Notes: generated from the sequence alone by a model not told the origin. Counted from the first letter of the stretch, positions 8,929 to 18,772 are shown. The stretch: DNA of 64,000 bases from Niastella sp. OAS944 (GCA_024809215.1 JANUBW010000001.1:1592841-1656840), one strand, 5' to 3'. Translations and numbers: made by a program.

Positions 8929-10539
8929 TTAGTTTTTCAATATTTTAAACTCAACACGACGGTTCAGCTGACGGCCTTCGTCGGTTTCGTTCTCTGCCAC
9001 CGGCATGCTTTCACCATAACCTTTCGAAGTAATTCTGCCTGGGTCTATGCCTTTAGACAAAATGTACTCCATAACCGAGCGGGCACGATTATCAGAAAGT
9101 CTGAAGTTATACTCATCGCTACCTTTACTATCGGTGTGAGCGCTCATTTCAATTACAATGGCTGGGTTCTCTTTCAACAACTTCACTACGCGGTCGAGTT
9201 CAACAAACGATTCAGGACGCAGGTCCCATTTATCGAAGTCGAAGAACACGTTATTCAGGCGCACCACCTGGCCAATTTCAATGGGCACCAGGTACAGGTC
9301 TTTATGAATTTCTTTGAAACCTGCTTTCACCATTGAGTCGAGGTTCAGGTTCTCAGAAATAGCGAAGAACTTGTCGGCGCTGGCGCGAATACTATAGTTC
9401 TTATCGTAAGGCAATACGATCTTAAAGGCACCATTAGATGGGTCCGAAATACCGGTACCGGCCTCCACCCCATCGGGTAATGTTTCATAAATAAGCGAAG
9501 CGCTAAGTGGTTCTTTTGTTTTAGCGTTATATACGTTACCGCTAACCAGTATCACCGGGTTTGGTTTTTCACGCTCTAACAGTTTAACACGAACGATATC
9601 GCTTTCACCATAGCTGTCTTTATAACTGGTTAAATACGCATATTCGCCACCGGCATCCAGGGTAAAGAAGGCATCCCAGCCGTCGGAGTTAATGGGTTCA
9701 CCCAAATTTACCGGCGTGCTCCATTTTGTCCAGCTTTTATCGAGCCGCTTGGTCATGTAAATATCATTATCACCTACACCACCGGGCCGGTTACTGCTGA
9801 AATACATGGTAACGCCATCGGGCGCTATGTACGGCGTCATTTCATCGCCGGGAAGGTTAATTTGTTTACCTAAGCTCTTGGGTTCACTCCAACTACCGTC
9901 TGATTGCGGAAAACATACAAACAGGTCGTTGTTACCACCGCCCGGTTCGGGACACATATAAAGTACCAGCGCTGTAAGGTCGTGCGTAAGCACCGCACCA
10001 GATACCACGCCCTTATCGTATTTCAGGTAATTTTTAATACGCAGCATTTCGGGCTCGCCCCAACGGCCATCGGCCTGGCGGGTACAAAGACTAACGCCTT
10101 TACCAAAATAGGCACCGCCGTTTCCAAAGGCGCCGCGAATAAGAATTCGGTTATTGTCGGGCGATATCCAGTACACTGCATTGTACTGGCTCGTGTTCAG
10201 GGGATATTTCAAATGTTTCGCTTCGGCCCATACACCATTTGAATCGCGTGTTGAGTACCAGATATCCTGTGAATTGGGCACAGAATTATACTTGGTATTG
10301 GCCGGGTGGTTCTCACAAATAAAGAACAGCAGGTTGCCGTCTGCCGAAATGGTTGGCCTCAGTTCGGGCAGGTCGGAGTTGATGTTCTCCCCTAAATTCT
10401 CGATCTTGATAATAGTACTGGCCGTAATGATATTATCCTTTTGCGCTACCAGTTTACCGGTATCGCTTTGATGGCTCATTTGGGCAGTGGCCTGCTGCAG
10501 ACCAACGGCCAGGGCTAAAAGGGATAGTACTCTCTTCAC
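8929..10539 (-). CDS. PD40 beta-propeller / OmpA-domain outer-membrane protein
   Basis: Cell-envelope protein anchored to peptidoglycan by a C-terminal OmpA domain. The 536 residues comprise a signal peptide (MKRVLSLLALAVGLQQATAQ), WD40-like PD40 beta-propeller repeats (about 55-320, blades with ISPDNNRI, IAPDGVTMYFSSNRPGG and FFTLDAGGEYAYLTS), a carboxypeptidase-regulatory/CNA-B-like domain (about 328-415) and an OmpA domain (about 425-536: VFFDFDKWDLRPES, HTDSKGSDEYN, LSDNRA). The peptidoglycan-binding Asp and Arg are present. In Bacteroidota this architecture is often linked to PorP/SprF and T9SS (PorE-like), but none is adjacent here. Function beyond envelope anchoring is inference. Confidence 0.93.
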   Translation of the reverse strand: MKRVLSLLALAVGLQQATAQMSHQSDTGKLVAQKDNIITASTIIKIENLGENINSDLPELRPTISADGNLLFFICENHPANTKYNSVPNSQDIWYSTRDSNGVWAEAKHLKYPLNTSQYNAVYWISPDNNRILIRGAFGNGGAYFGKGVSLCTRQADGRWGEPEMLRIKNYLKYDKGVVSGAVLTHDLTALVLYMCPEPGGGNNDLFVCFPQSDGSWSEPKSLGKQINLPGDEMTPYIAPDGVTMYFSSNRPGGVGDNDIYMTKRLDKSWTKWSTPVNLGEPINSDGWDAFFTLDAGGEYAYLTSYKDSYGESDIVRVKLLEREKPNPVILVSGNVYNAKTKEPLSASLIYETLPDGVEAGTGISDPSNGAFKIVLPYDKNYSIRASADKFFAISENLNLDSMVKAGFKEIHKDLYLVPIEIGQVVRLNNVFFDFDKWDLRPESFVELDRVVKLLKENPAIVIEMSAHTDSKGSDEYNFRLSDNRARSVMEYILSKGIDPGRITSKGYGESMPVAENETDEGRQLNRRVEFKILKN

Positions 10540-10664
10540 AAGGTTTGGATTTAATTACTTAATAACGTACAATTTAGCTTCGCAATTGCACAGTTCATCA
10601 CAAAAACAAACAGAACAATATTCTAAAGTGAATAATTTTTACTGAATTTTATTCTAACAACCAC

Positions 10665-10672
10665 TATCTTTA
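10665..10672 (+). promoter_or_regulatory. Candidate -7 promoter element TATCTTTA
   Basis: TATCTTTA matches the Bacteroidota -7 pattern TAnnTTTG at seven of eight positions and lies 18 bp before the start of the acyltransferase-like gene at 10691. The -33 side is only T-rich (10636-10650). The same box occurs at 18765-18772. Confidence 0.45.
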
Positions 10673-10690
10673 CAGAACACTTAACCTTTT

Positions 10691-11899
10691 ATGGACATCC
10701 AACCAACAGCTTTACCGGGCAACCTGGTGAAAAGTAAGCGCATTCACTCCATTGACCTGCTGCGAGGCACGGTTATGATCATTATGGCCCTCGATCATGT
10801 GCGTGATTATTTTCATGCGGGCGCTTTCCTGTTCGACCCCACCGATCTTACGCAAACTGATGCACCATTATTTTTTACCCGGTGGATCACACACTTTTGC
10901 GCACCGGTGTTCACATTTCTTGCCGGCGCATCGGCCTTTTTAAATGGAACTAAAAAGACGAAGAAAGACCTCTCTGTTTTTCTTTTTACCAGAGGTTTGT
11001 GGCTGGTGATTGCCGAAATGCTGATCATTACCTTAGGCTGGACCTTCAACCCCGTGTATCCCGTACTTATTTTACAGGTCATATGGGCGCTTGGTATAAG
11101 TATGATGGTGCTGGCAGCAGCGATATGGCTGCCACGAACAATTATATTAATAACAGGACTTGTTTTGATCTTTGGTCATAACCTGCTCGATCCTTTAGAC
11201 ACTACAGGCGATAATGCATCATCATTCCTGATGTCGGCCCTGCACCACCAGCATTACTTTTTTATGAAACCATTTTCGGTTATGCTTGGCTACCCCATTG
11301 TTCCCTGGATAGGCATTATGCTTATCGGTTATGTATTTGGACAATTATACCTGCCTACTTATGATGCAGCAAAAAGAAAAAGAACTTTGCTGTGGCTGGG
11401 CCTTGGCGCTGTTGCGTTATTTATAATCATTCGTTTTATTAATATCTATGGCGATCCGCGGCCCTGGAGTACACAGCAGGCGCCCATGTTTACATTCTTT
11501 TCATTCCTGAATGTAACCAAATACCCGCCTTCCTTATTATATATCTTAATGACGTTAGGGCCCTCACTGCTTTTCCTGGCCTTTACCGAAAAACCATTGA
11601 CCCGGTTTACCGAAAAGCTGGTAGTGTTTGGCCGGGTACCCATGTTCTTTTATATTCTGCACATTTACTTAATTCATATACTGGCTGTAATTGCAGCCAG
11701 TGTAACAGGCTACAAATGGAGCGATATGGTACTTACCGGTTGGGTTAGTATGAATAAGCAACTGGAGGGTTATGGCTTCAGCCTGCTGTTTGTATATGTG
11801 TTATGGATAATAATTGTAGTTGGGTTGTATCCCTTGTGTAAAAGGTATGATGAGTATAAAAGGGTTAATAGGGATAAGTGGTGGTTGAGTTATATATAG
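10691..11899 (+). CDS. DUF1624 / HGSNAT-like multipass membrane protein
   Basis: Predicted inner-membrane protein of 402 residues with about ten hydrophobic segments. The N-terminal block RIHSIDLLRGTVMIIMALDHVRDYFH is the hallmark of the DUF1624 / heparan-alpha-glucosaminide N-acetyltransferase-like family (read as SIDLLRG plus ALDHVRDYF). The histidine in ALDHVRD (about residue 37) is a candidate acetyl-transfer residue by analogy. Members are thought to move acetyl groups across the membrane onto sugars, but no substrate can be named here. It is monocistronic, divergent from the OmpA-domain gene, and the repeat element that follows carries no further ORF in this strand. Confidence 0.88.
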   Translation: MDIQPTALPGNLVKSKRIHSIDLLRGTVMIIMALDHVRDYFHAGAFLFDPTDLTQTDAPLFFTRWITHFCAPVFTFLAGASAFLNGTKKTKKDLSVFLFTRGLWLVIAEMLIITLGWTFNPVYPVLILQVIWALGISMMVLAAAIWLPRTIILITGLVLIFGHNLLDPLDTTGDNASSFLMSALHHQHYFFMKPFSVMLGYPIVPWIGIMLIGYVFGQLYLPTYDAAKRKRTLLWLGLGAVALFIIIRFINIYGDPRPWSTQQAPMFTFFSFLNVTKYPPSLLYILMTLGPSLLFLAFTEKPLTRFTEKLVVFGRVPMFFYILHIYLIHILAVIAASVTGYKWSDMVLTGWVSMNKQLEGYGFSLLFVYVLWIIIVVGLYPLCKRYDEYKRVNRDKWWLSYI

Positions 11900-12006
11900 G
11901 CTAGTAGCGAGTAGCGAGTGGCTAGTGGGGAATACAGGTGGCGCATAATAAAATCGCGAGTTTTGAATGAAGGCCCCACTCGCCATTTACCACTTACCAC
12001 TTGCCT
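11898..12006. repeat. Mosaic intergenic repeat element (GCGAGTAGCGAGTGG words)
   Basis: The left arm (11899-11930) repeats CTAGTAGCGAGTGG-type words. The core contains GTGGGGAATACAGGTGGCGC (11925-11944) and AAAATCGCGAG. The right arm (11971-12003) is CCCCACTCGCC plus CACTTACCACTTGCC. The left arm matches the right arm of the element at 47636-47782 and the right arm matches that element's left arm, so the two have opposite arm combinations around a shared core motif. Confidence 0.82.
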
Positions 12007-12074
12007 TTTTCCCCCAGCGGGCGTGAAGGTGCACCTTTGGTCGGTTTCTCACCCCGCACAAAAGAAATAAGCCT

Positions 12075-12494
12075 TTATTTGTACCAGGATTTTACCGCCA
12101 GGGAAAAATTATTACAACAATTGGCAAACACCGTTCCGTTGCGGGTTGCGTGTATATAAAAAAACTGCAGGATATTAATATTGAAGTACTTGCAAAACAA
12201 ATTACCTCCTCTGTAAAGCATCTGCAGCAGAAATATCCCTCCTGATTCTTCTATTTTTTTCCTGATCACCATCATAACAACTGCCATAAATGCAGCAATT
12301 GGCAACATTGGTTTGTCATAATAAATAGAACTTACACTACGCAGGCAAAAATCACCAGTCTTAAAGTGTCCTACTTCGCTATAATAGAATATTGGGCCTA
12401 ATACATACAACTTCAATCCTGCCCTTCGCAAACACATCCGGAAAAGTAGCACAGTTAAGGTAATGAGGAAGAACTCTCTCTCCATGCTTCTCAT
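12075..12494 (-). CDS. Possible small membrane protein, unknown function
   Basis: An open frame of 139 codons lies divergent from the susC gene at 12534. It has hydrophobic stretches near the N-terminus (FFLITLTVLLF) and in the middle (MLPIAAFMAVVMMVI), with several cysteines. I do not recognise a family, there is no clear ribosome binding site, and the only spacer to the next gene would be 40 bp. It may be a chance ORF. If it is not coding, 11900-12533 contains only the repeat element and the susC promoter. Confidence 0.3.
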   Translation of the reverse strand: MRSMEREFFLITLTVLLFRMCLRRAGLKLYVLGPIFYYSEVGHFKTGDFCLRSVSSIYYDKPMLPIAAFMAVVMMVIRKKIEESGGIFLLQMLYRGGNLFCKYFNINILQFFYIHATRNGTVFANCCNNFSLAVKSWYK

Positions 12495-12533
12495 TGCCCG
12501 GGATACTTATTGTTTCACCCAAAACATGAGACT

Positions 12534-15500
12534 ATGAAGAAATTCATTTCCCTTCTATTAATTACCTGCTCAATGTTTACGGTTTATTCGCAAACAAAAT
12601 CAGTAAGCGGCAAAGTTACCGACGCCAGCGGCAACCCGTTAATAGGTATTTCGGTAACCATAAAAGGCACCATGTCGGGTACTACCAGTAACCCCGATGG
12701 CACATTTAAATTAAATGTTCCCGAAAATGCCACGCTGGTATTTTCGGGTGTTGGCTATGAACCAACAGAAATGAGTGTACGAAACCGTACCACCATGGAT
12801 GTACAGTTAACTACTGAAATTAAAGCGCTCAGTGAAATTGTAGTGACGGGTACCGGTGTTGCTACCGAAAAGAAAAAGCTGTCGATAGATGTGGCCAGCG
12901 TGGGTAAAAAAGATCTTGCCCAATCGGCCATTGTTTCTATTGACCAGGCTTTGATAGGTAAGGTAGCAGGCGCACAAATACAAAGTAATTCAGGTGAGCC
13001 CGGTCAAAAAGCCAATATCAATTTACGTGGTATAAACTCCCTTGGTTCTTCAACACCTATTATTTTAGTGGATGGAGTACAGGTAACAGACATAAACGGA
13101 CTTGACGTATCGAATGTTGATAAGGTAGAGATCGCAAAAGGCCCTGCAGCCGGTATGTTGTATGGCGCACAGGGCGCCAATGGCGTTATACAGATATTTA
13201 CCAAAAAAGGCAGCCGTAATAAGGCACCTAGCATAACGCTGTTATCGAAAGTAAGTATCGACAAAGTCATACTGGGTAAAGACAAAACCCTCAGTGCAAA
13301 ACTCCACCACTTTCAACAGGATGCCAGCGGAAATATCCTCGATCGCAATGGCGATGTTTTAAAACCCGATAGCCTGGGCATGTGGCCCGAGCCGGCCGAA
13401 GATGATTTTAATACGGATTTCAATTTGAAGAACAACAAAACCTACCCTTCCAATCTGCCTCAGTACAATCACCTTGAACAAGCTTACCAGACAGCCGTTT
13501 CAACCACTAATTCCATAGGTATTTCCGGCGGTGGCAATAAAACAGATTATTCATTTACACTGTCGCACCTCGATCAGGAAAACGTGCTTGCCAATCACCT
13601 TCGCCGCACCAACCTTTCGGCCAACCTGGGCTTTGAATTGTTTAAAGGATTTACTGCCCGCAATACTACACAGGTTGTATTACAGGATGAAAACCTGCTG
13701 TCAGGTACCTACAACGTAACAGACCGCATCAAATACAATGTTGATGTTTTATTTGAAGGGACCAATAACAACCGGTTCGAGATGATCAATTCTTATCCCT
13801 GGATAGATTTTACCTCAAAATATGCGGGTACAAACCTCACCGTTGTACGGCCAAGGGATGAGAACCAGCTTAACGTTTTGTCGGAAAAAGACTGGCACAC
13901 AAGGTACAGCAAGGATACCCGTATCATCAATAACAGCAACCTGAATTATAAATTCCCGCGCTTTGTTGAACTTGATTTCAAATATGGTATTGAATTATGG
14001 AATTCAGAATTCCAGGACCTGTATAAGAACCAGGAAGCAGCGCCACAGGTGGCACTGGGTTTCTGGGGAAGCACAGCAAAGGGTTCTGTACGTGACGACC
14101 ATTCGAAATCAATATATCAGAACGCACTGTCGACTATTTATTTCAGGACAGACTTCAAGAAAGATTTCAAGATGGATGTGCCCATCACAACCACCACACA
14201 GCTTTCTTACGACTGGCGCAAACTGGAATACACTTCTTTCTTTGCACAGGGGCTTGAATTGCCGCAGTATCCACCTGCAAACATTTCATCGGCTGCTATA
14301 AAGACAAGTGGCGATGGCCAGTTTGAATACATCACCTATGGCTACCTGGTGAATCAAACCATCGACTTTGGCAGCTTGTTCGGGATCACGGGCGGTTTCC
14401 GTTCAGACTATAACTCACAATTCGGCGACCAGAAAAAACCATTCACTTTTGGCCGTGGTACGGTATACTTCAGACCAGTTGAACTATTTGATGTTACCCG
14501 GCTTTCCGAATGGAAAATAAGGGCAGCGTATGGCGCCGCCGGTATACCACCCAATGAATTTGACGGCGAATATTATAGCCGCCAAACAACACTCGGTTCA
14601 ATACAATTAGGTGAAGGCGTTGGGCTTTACCTGCCGAACATATTGGGTAACAAAAATCTGAGAGTACAGGAAGTACGTGAAATGGAAATAGGTACCGATA
14701 TCACCATTACCCCCTCGGCAAAAGACTGGTTCAACAAGATAGGCCTGTCGTTCACATACTGGAGCAAGAACAACAAGAACAATATACAATACGTAGATCT
14801 GGCCCCATCCAGCGGCGCACAACAAATAAGGGATAACTTGATTGACCTGACTGTAAAAGGCGCCGATGCAAGCCTTGATGTAAGTGCATACACCAGTAAA
14901 ACAATTGACTGGCAGCTGGGTGTTCGTTTTGGTACCTTTAAAACCAAAGTAGATAAAGTAGCGAATGGCCGCGATTTCGTAAGCGGTTTGTTTGTGGTGA
15001 AAGAAGGCGAATCGCTGGGTAATTTTTATACAGTAACGCCATTGACAAGCATCGATCAAACCCGTACTGCCGATAAAACCAGGTATATACCTGAAACAGA
15101 TGCTTCGCAATACGAAATTGTAAATGGCATTGTTGTAAATAAAGAAACAAAACGCGCAGTGCTTACCGATGCTACTGACCAACGCATTACAGGCAACGCC
15201 TATCCCGATTTTACCATGTCGTTCATCAACAACGTTACGCTTTGGCAGAAACTAAATATCAGCATGCAGTGGGACTGGTACCATGGTAATGAAATATATA
15301 ACCTCACCAAACAATGGATGTACCGCGACAGATTGCAAAAGGACTTCGATAAACCAATAACCATAAATGGAGAAAGCGGAGCCTTTGTTAATTTTTACAA
15401 CAGCCTGTACAATAGTGTTCAGCGTACCGGCTGGTTTGTTGAAAAAGGCGCTTTCTGGCGCATGCGCGATCTCACAATAACTTATCAGTTGGGTAGCACA

Positions 15501-15713
15501 TTAAAAGTTCCCTGGATAAAAGGTATAGCGATTACCGCATCGGGCCGAAATCTGCTAACCATTACAGATTATGAAGGGCTTGATCCAGAAGCCACCTCAG
15601 CACAGGATAGCCAGGGTAACCGCACATTTGGCGCAGGAGCAAATATAGGCGCCGATTACTTTGCCATACCAAACCTGCGCTCGTACCAGTTTGGTATCAA
15701 CCTTCAATTCTAA
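12534..15713 (+). CDS. SusC/RagA family TonB-dependent outer-membrane transporter
   Basis: Second SusC-type importer in the window, 1059 residues from the ATG at 12534. The frame continues 24 bases upstream only through a TTG. It has a signal peptide ending SMFTVYSQ, a carboxypeptidase-regulatory-like domain (about 22-98), a plug with the motif LSEIVVTGTGVATEKKKLS, then VDKVEIAKGPAAGMLYGAQG, and a barrel ending in INLQF. The last strand terminates in Phe, as required for barrel insertion. Its SusD partner follows 16 bp later. No sigma or FecR gene accompanies it, so regulation must come from elsewhere. The plug sequence differs from the other two SusC proteins here, suggesting a different substrate class (inference). 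Confidence 0.95.
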   Translation: MKKFISLLLITCSMFTVYSQTKSVSGKVTDASGNPLIGISVTIKGTMSGTTSNPDGTFKLNVPENATLVFSGVGYEPTEMSVRNRTTMDVQLTTEIKALSEIVVTGTGVATEKKKLSIDVASVGKKDLAQSAIVSIDQALIGKVAGAQIQSNSGEPGQKANINLRGINSLGSSTPIILVDGVQVTDINGLDVSNVDKVEIAKGPAAGMLYGAQGANGVIQIFTKKGSRNKAPSITLLSKVSIDKVILGKDKTLSAKLHHFQQDASGNILDRNGDVLKPDSLGMWPEPAEDDFNTDFNLKNNKTYPSNLPQYNHLEQAYQTAVSTTNSIGISGGGNKTDYSFTLSHLDQENVLANHLRRTNLSANLGFELFKGFTARNTTQVVLQDENLLSGTYNVTDRIKYNVDVLFEGTNNNRFEMINSYPWIDFTSKYAGTNLTVVRPRDENQLNVLSEKDWHTRYSKDTRIINNSNLNYKFPRFVELDFKYGIELWNSEFQDLYKNQEAAPQVALGFWGSTAKGSVRDDHSKSIYQNALSTIYFRTDFKKDFKMDVPITTTTQLSYDWRKLEYTSFFAQGLELPQYPPANISSAAIKTSGDGQFEYITYGYLVNQTIDFGSLFGITGGFRSDYNSQFGDQKKPFTFGRGTVYFRPVELFDVTRLSEWKIRAAYGAAGIPPNEFDGEYYSRQTTLGSIQLGEGVGLYLPNILGNKNLRVQEVREMEIGTDITITPSAKDWFNKIGLSFTYWSKNNKNNIQYVDLAPSSGAQQIRDNLIDLTVKGADASLDVSAYTSKTIDWQLGVRFGTFKTKVDKVANGRDFVSGLFVVKEGESLGNFYTVTPLTSIDQTRTADKTRYIPETDASQYEIVNGIVVNKETKRAVLTDATDQRITGNAYPDFTMSFINNVTLWQKLNISMQWDWYHGNEIYNLTKQWMYRDRLQKDFDKPITINGESGAFVNFYNSLYNSVQRTGWFVEKGAFWRMRDLTITYQLGSTLKVPWIKGIAITASGRNLLTITDYEGLDPEATSAQDSQGNRTFGAGANIGADYFAIPNLRSYQFGINLQF

Positions 15714-15729
15714 CCCAAATTTGATTGTT

Positions 15730-17358
15730 ATGAAACGATACTTCTTTTATATAACGATAATAACCATCATCGCGGGAGCTTGTAAGAAGTCGTCCCTCGA
15801 ATTAAACGATCCAAATTTTCCAACGCCCGAGCAATCATTGACAACGGAAGCCGGATTGAAAAACTTTTCGCTGGGTATACTACAAAAAATGGTAGCAGAA
15901 GTGCCCGATGAAGGCACCACCAATATCTTTCATATTGCCTTAACAAACCACAGCATTTTGGGCGATGAGGCCTATGTTCCCTACGGCAACTATGGATTAC
16001 GGTGGGTTGACCAGGTATATAAAATAACGCTGCCCGGTGGTACGGTAATAACCAACCCCAATGGAGTTGATCAGAAAACACAGTTGAAAGGTTTTGATTC
16101 AAGAGATGCCGGTGAACGAAACGCCTTTCAATATGAATGGGCATCGTGTTACTACATTATTGGACAAGCAAATCAATTACTGACGGCATTAGATAATGCG
16201 GCGTTGAATATAAGCGGCGATGCCGCTAATAAAAAGAACATTTTCAAAGCCTGGGCTTTATTCTGGAAAGGGTACGCTTACTCGCGTATTGGATCAATGT
16301 ACCTGGCCGGCATCATTACCAATGAATCGGGTAAAACAAACGGCGATTTTGTTGACCATACAGCTATACTGGCAGAAGCCGATAAAGTGCTGAACGAATG
16401 TTTAACTACATTAAATGCTATTACCGAAACAGATGATTATTCAGACGTAATGAAAGCTATTGTAGCTTCTTTTAATGATAACTCTAATGTGGTAACGCCT
16501 GCCATGTGGAAACGGCAGATCTATTCGCTACAGGCACGCAATTTACTGGCAAATACAAAGCTCCCCGATATGACAACGGCCAATTGGCAGCAGATCATAA
16601 CGCTCACCAACCAGGGTATACAGGCCACAGATGTCATCTTCAGGTTTGGTATGGACCCCAGCGGCAGCAATGATGTATCGAGCGGATTTTATCACCCTTA
16701 TGCATTTATTGGCGAAGTGCAACAGTTTTCGTTTGTAAGTGAACGGTTGGTACAGGAATTTAAACCTGGCGATAACCGGTTGAAGATCGGCTTTGTACCT
16801 TTTGATGTGCCCAAGGTAAATGAAAGAGGGCGCGGTTTGCAATTTGGTACCCGCTGGAACCCCGTTTTTATTGAAAATGGCGGTTTGTATGCCACAGGAA
16901 ATAATAAAGGACTGGTTCCCTGGGCATGCAGTTATGAAGAAAACCAGTTAATGAAAGCAGAAGCGTTGATACGTACCGGTAGTATTGAACCAGGGTTGCA
17001 ACTGGTAGATGCCGTTCGTGATTTTCAGCACTCCGGACTTGCGCATGTAGCGGGTACCGGTTTAAATGCCACACAGGCGTTGGAAGAATTCAGGCGTGAA
17101 AGAAGAGTAGCGCTGTTTTTGTGGGGTACAGCATTTTACGATGCCCGGCGTTGGGGTGTAACCAAACCGGCATCACAAGGCGGCGGCAGGGCCAATGCCA
17201 TTGTGATCATACCTGGTAATTTGCTTTCGCCACCACAAGCCGGTTCAATACCCACACCTTGTTTTATGGAGTATAACTATATGGACTATTGGGATGTGCC
17301 CCAGAATGAACTTGATTTCAATACACCGGGGAACATTACAATACCATTAAAAAATTAG
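15730..17358 (+). CDS. SusD/RagB family outer-membrane lipoprotein
   Basis: Partner of the preceding SusC. The ATG at 15730 is chosen because it is followed at once by a lipoprotein signal with lipobox AGAC (Cys18). The frame extends back into susC (to 15661), but that would place 23 residues before the signal. The protein has 542 residues, with the conserved WASCYYIIGQANQLL and AWALFWKGYAYSRIG helices and a C-terminal half with EFRRERRVALFLWGTAFYDARRWG, the SusD signature region. It ends in NITIPLKN, shorter than the usual LLPIP-type tail. A strong terminator follows 32 bp downstream, so this is a two-gene transcript. Confidence 0.95.
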   Translation: MKRYFFYITIITIIAGACKKSSLELNDPNFPTPEQSLTTEAGLKNFSLGILQKMVAEVPDEGTTNIFHIALTNHSILGDEAYVPYGNYGLRWVDQVYKITLPGGTVITNPNGVDQKTQLKGFDSRDAGERNAFQYEWASCYYIIGQANQLLTALDNAALNISGDAANKKNIFKAWALFWKGYAYSRIGSMYLAGIITNESGKTNGDFVDHTAILAEADKVLNECLTTLNAITETDDYSDVMKAIVASFNDNSNVVTPAMWKRQIYSLQARNLLANTKLPDMTTANWQQIITLTNQGIQATDVIFRFGMDPSGSNDVSSGFYHPYAFIGEVQQFSFVSERLVQEFKPGDNRLKIGFVPFDVPKVNERGRGLQFGTRWNPVFIENGGLYATGNNKGLVPWACSYEENQLMKAEALIRTGSIEPGLQLVDAVRDFQHSGLAHVAGTGLNATQALEEFRRERRVALFLWGTAFYDARRWGVTKPASQGGGRANAIVIIPGNLLSPPQAGSIPTPCFMEYNYMDYWDVPQNELDFNTPGNITIPLKN

Positions 17359-17389
17359 TATCAGTATCAAAGGTTGTTTGCGAAGGCCG

Positions 17390-17436
17390 GCTCTCCCGCC
17401 CTCCCTATGTGGAGTTTTAGGTGGGAGAGCTTTTTT
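17390..17436 (+). terminator. Rho-independent terminator of the susC/susD pair
   Basis: An 11-bp GC-rich stem (GCTCTCCCGCC with GGTGGGAGAGC, one G-T wobble) is followed directly by six T residues. It ends the plus-strand transcript just before the convergent response-regulator gene. Confidence 0.92.
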
Positions 17437-17442
17437 ATGCAA

Positions 17443-17805
17443 TCAACCGATCATTTGTTTAACTGTTGGAATAAGCTGTTCGCCCATTACATCTTTCGAC
17501 ATTAGTGCGGTAGCTCCTGTACTTTTGAGATAATCGGCATCGTTGCCATGATATGAATCGAATAGAACAATGGGAATATTTTGATAGGCCGCCTGTAAAC
17601 GGATATTGCTTATAAGACCCAGCCCGTCGAGATTGGGCATGTTGAGATCGGTTATTACCATATCAATGTGCTTGCCATCAAAATGTTTTAATGCATCGGC
17701 ACCATCAACACCAGCCAGGGTGGTATACCCTTCCTGTTCAAGCGTGAAGCATAGCATTTGCACAACAAAATCGGAGTCATCGACTACGAGTACGGTTTTA
17801 TTCAT
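17443..17805 (-). CDS. Receiver-only (CheY-like) response regulator
   Basis: A 120-residue single receiver domain with no output domain. Acidic pocket residues Asp9 and Asp10 (VLVVDDS), phospho-acceptor Asp53 (VITDLNMPNLDG) and Lys104 are present. The Thr/Ser switch position is unusual (IVLFDS, so Ser84 or Asp83), and Lys104 is followed by Asp rather than the usual Pro (MSKD). An upstream in-frame ATG at 17886 would add 27 basic residues not seen in the family, so 17805 is preferred. No histidine kinase is adjacent. It probably acts by protein contact, as CheY or Spo0F do; the partner is unknown. Confidence 0.92.
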   Translation of the reverse strand: MNKTVLVVDDSDFVVQMLCFTLEQEGYTTLAGVDGADALKHFDGKHIDMVITDLNMPNLDGLGLISNIRLQAAYQNIPIVLFDSYHGNDADYLKSTGATALMSKDVMGEQLIPTVKQMIG

Positions 17806-18022
17806 ATAATAAGATTTGGATAGTGACAAAGGCAGGCGCCGCATAGGAATGCGCCGACTGGTAATTATAAAAACGCCGGGACACATATTTTTGAATATAC
17901 AAAAAGGCGGAAAGTAAGGAGGTTACAGGTTAACCTGTAGAACACCGGTATGTAACTACTAAGGCAGAACGATGAGGAAATAAATGGGTAAAAACAGAAA
18001 GGCTTTATATGAGGGAAAGCAC

Positions 18023-18691
18023 TTATTTAAATATAACGGCTTCTATACTGAAGATGGCCAGTATTTCATCCATTTTACGGGTTATTTCAGGATAATCTTT
18101 TCCGTTTTCAGCAGTGAGAATGATGCTGTTATTTTCACCGGCGGGCCGCACCCTTCTTATAAGACCGGTATGGTTCTTATCGATTATATAGTAAAAGAAA
18201 CCGGCATTGATGATCTTGATAAAACGGAGTTTTTTTATAGCTATCCAGTTACCGCTTCTGAACCGGGGCTCCATACTTTCGCCGGTTACAGGAATAACGC
18301 CATCAACTTCGCCAATAACGGGGGCATCTATCCGGGCGGCAACAAGTATCGGTTGTTTGTTTATGACAATAACATTGCCAGGGGCCGTATTGTTATCAAA
18401 TAACAACAACGACTCTTCATCCTGTGAAAGAAAGATACCGGTTAAAAAGGTTGTAGCAGGCTTTCCTTTTTTTGTGTTACTGAGTTTAGGATCTTCCACT
18501 ACATGATCGGGAGCGTTATCCATTTTTTCGATGTACTCGATCAATATTTTTAACTGATCGAAGTCGCTTGGCTTGGTCCCTTTCTCCCACTTATACAGGT
18601 TTTCTTTAGAAATACCGGTAGCCGCTGCCAGGGCAGGCATTTTTATATTCTTTCTTTTCCGGAACTCTTTTAACCGTTTGCCAATTTCCAT
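18023..18691 (-). CDS. HTH-XRE / S24-like transcriptional repressor (paralogue 1)
   Basis: LexA/CI-like regulator of 222 residues. The N-terminal HTH (about 1-60) has GISKENLYKWEKGTKPSDF. The C-terminal S24 fold (about 120-215) has VTGESMEPRF with nucleophile Ser139. The position of the catalytic Lys of LexA (VKRL) is occupied by Arg (IRRV, Arg179), so self-cleavage may be lost. It is divergent from a 68-residue protein at 18806, and the gap holds a perfect inverted repeat. The layout resembles a CI/Cro switch but there are no phage genes. A close paralogue lies at 19347-20006. The overlapping plus-strand frame (17984-18403) is a shadow. Confidence 0.88.
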   Translation of the reverse strand: MEIGKRLKEFRKRKNIKMPALAAATGISKENLYKWEKGTKPSDFDQLKILIEYIEKMDNAPDHVVEDPKLSNTKKGKPATTFLTGIFLSQDEESLLLFDNNTAPGNVIVINKQPILVAARIDAPVIGEVDGVIPVTGESMEPRFRSGNWIAIKKLRFIKIINAGFFYYIIDKNHTGLIRRVRPAGENNSIILTAENGKDYPEITRKMDEILAIFSIEAVIFK

Positions 18692-18748
18692 TGATGTTAA
18701 TCAATTAAGTGAAAAGAAGTAAGAAATTACACTTAGTATTTATAAAAA

Positions 18749-18764
18749 ATGGAACATTTTCCAT
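18749..18764. promoter_or_regulatory. Candidate operator ATGGAA-CATT-TTCCAT
   Basis: A perfect 6-bp inverted repeat with a 4-bp centre lies between the divergent repressor gene (start 18691) and the 68-residue gene (start 18806). It abuts the -7 box TATCTTTA. A repressor bound here would block the plus-strand promoter. Assignment to the neighbouring S24 repressor is inference. Confidence 0.5.
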
Positions 18765-18772
18765 TATCTTTA
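18765..18772 (+). promoter_or_regulatory. Candidate -7 promoter element TATCTTTA
   Basis: Matches TAnnTTTG except the last base and lies 33 bp upstream of the ATG at 18806. It is directly adjacent to the inverted repeat at 18749-18764. Confidence 0.45.

Noticed and set aside
14607..15182. Minus-strand ORF of 191 codons within the second susC
   Set aside because: Its residues are cysteine- and tyrosine-rich antisense of the SusC barrel; no family resemblance or start signal.
17984..18403. Plus-strand ORF of 139 codons
   Set aside because: It lies wholly inside the S24 repressor gene on the other strand, which has recognisable HTH and active-site motifs.
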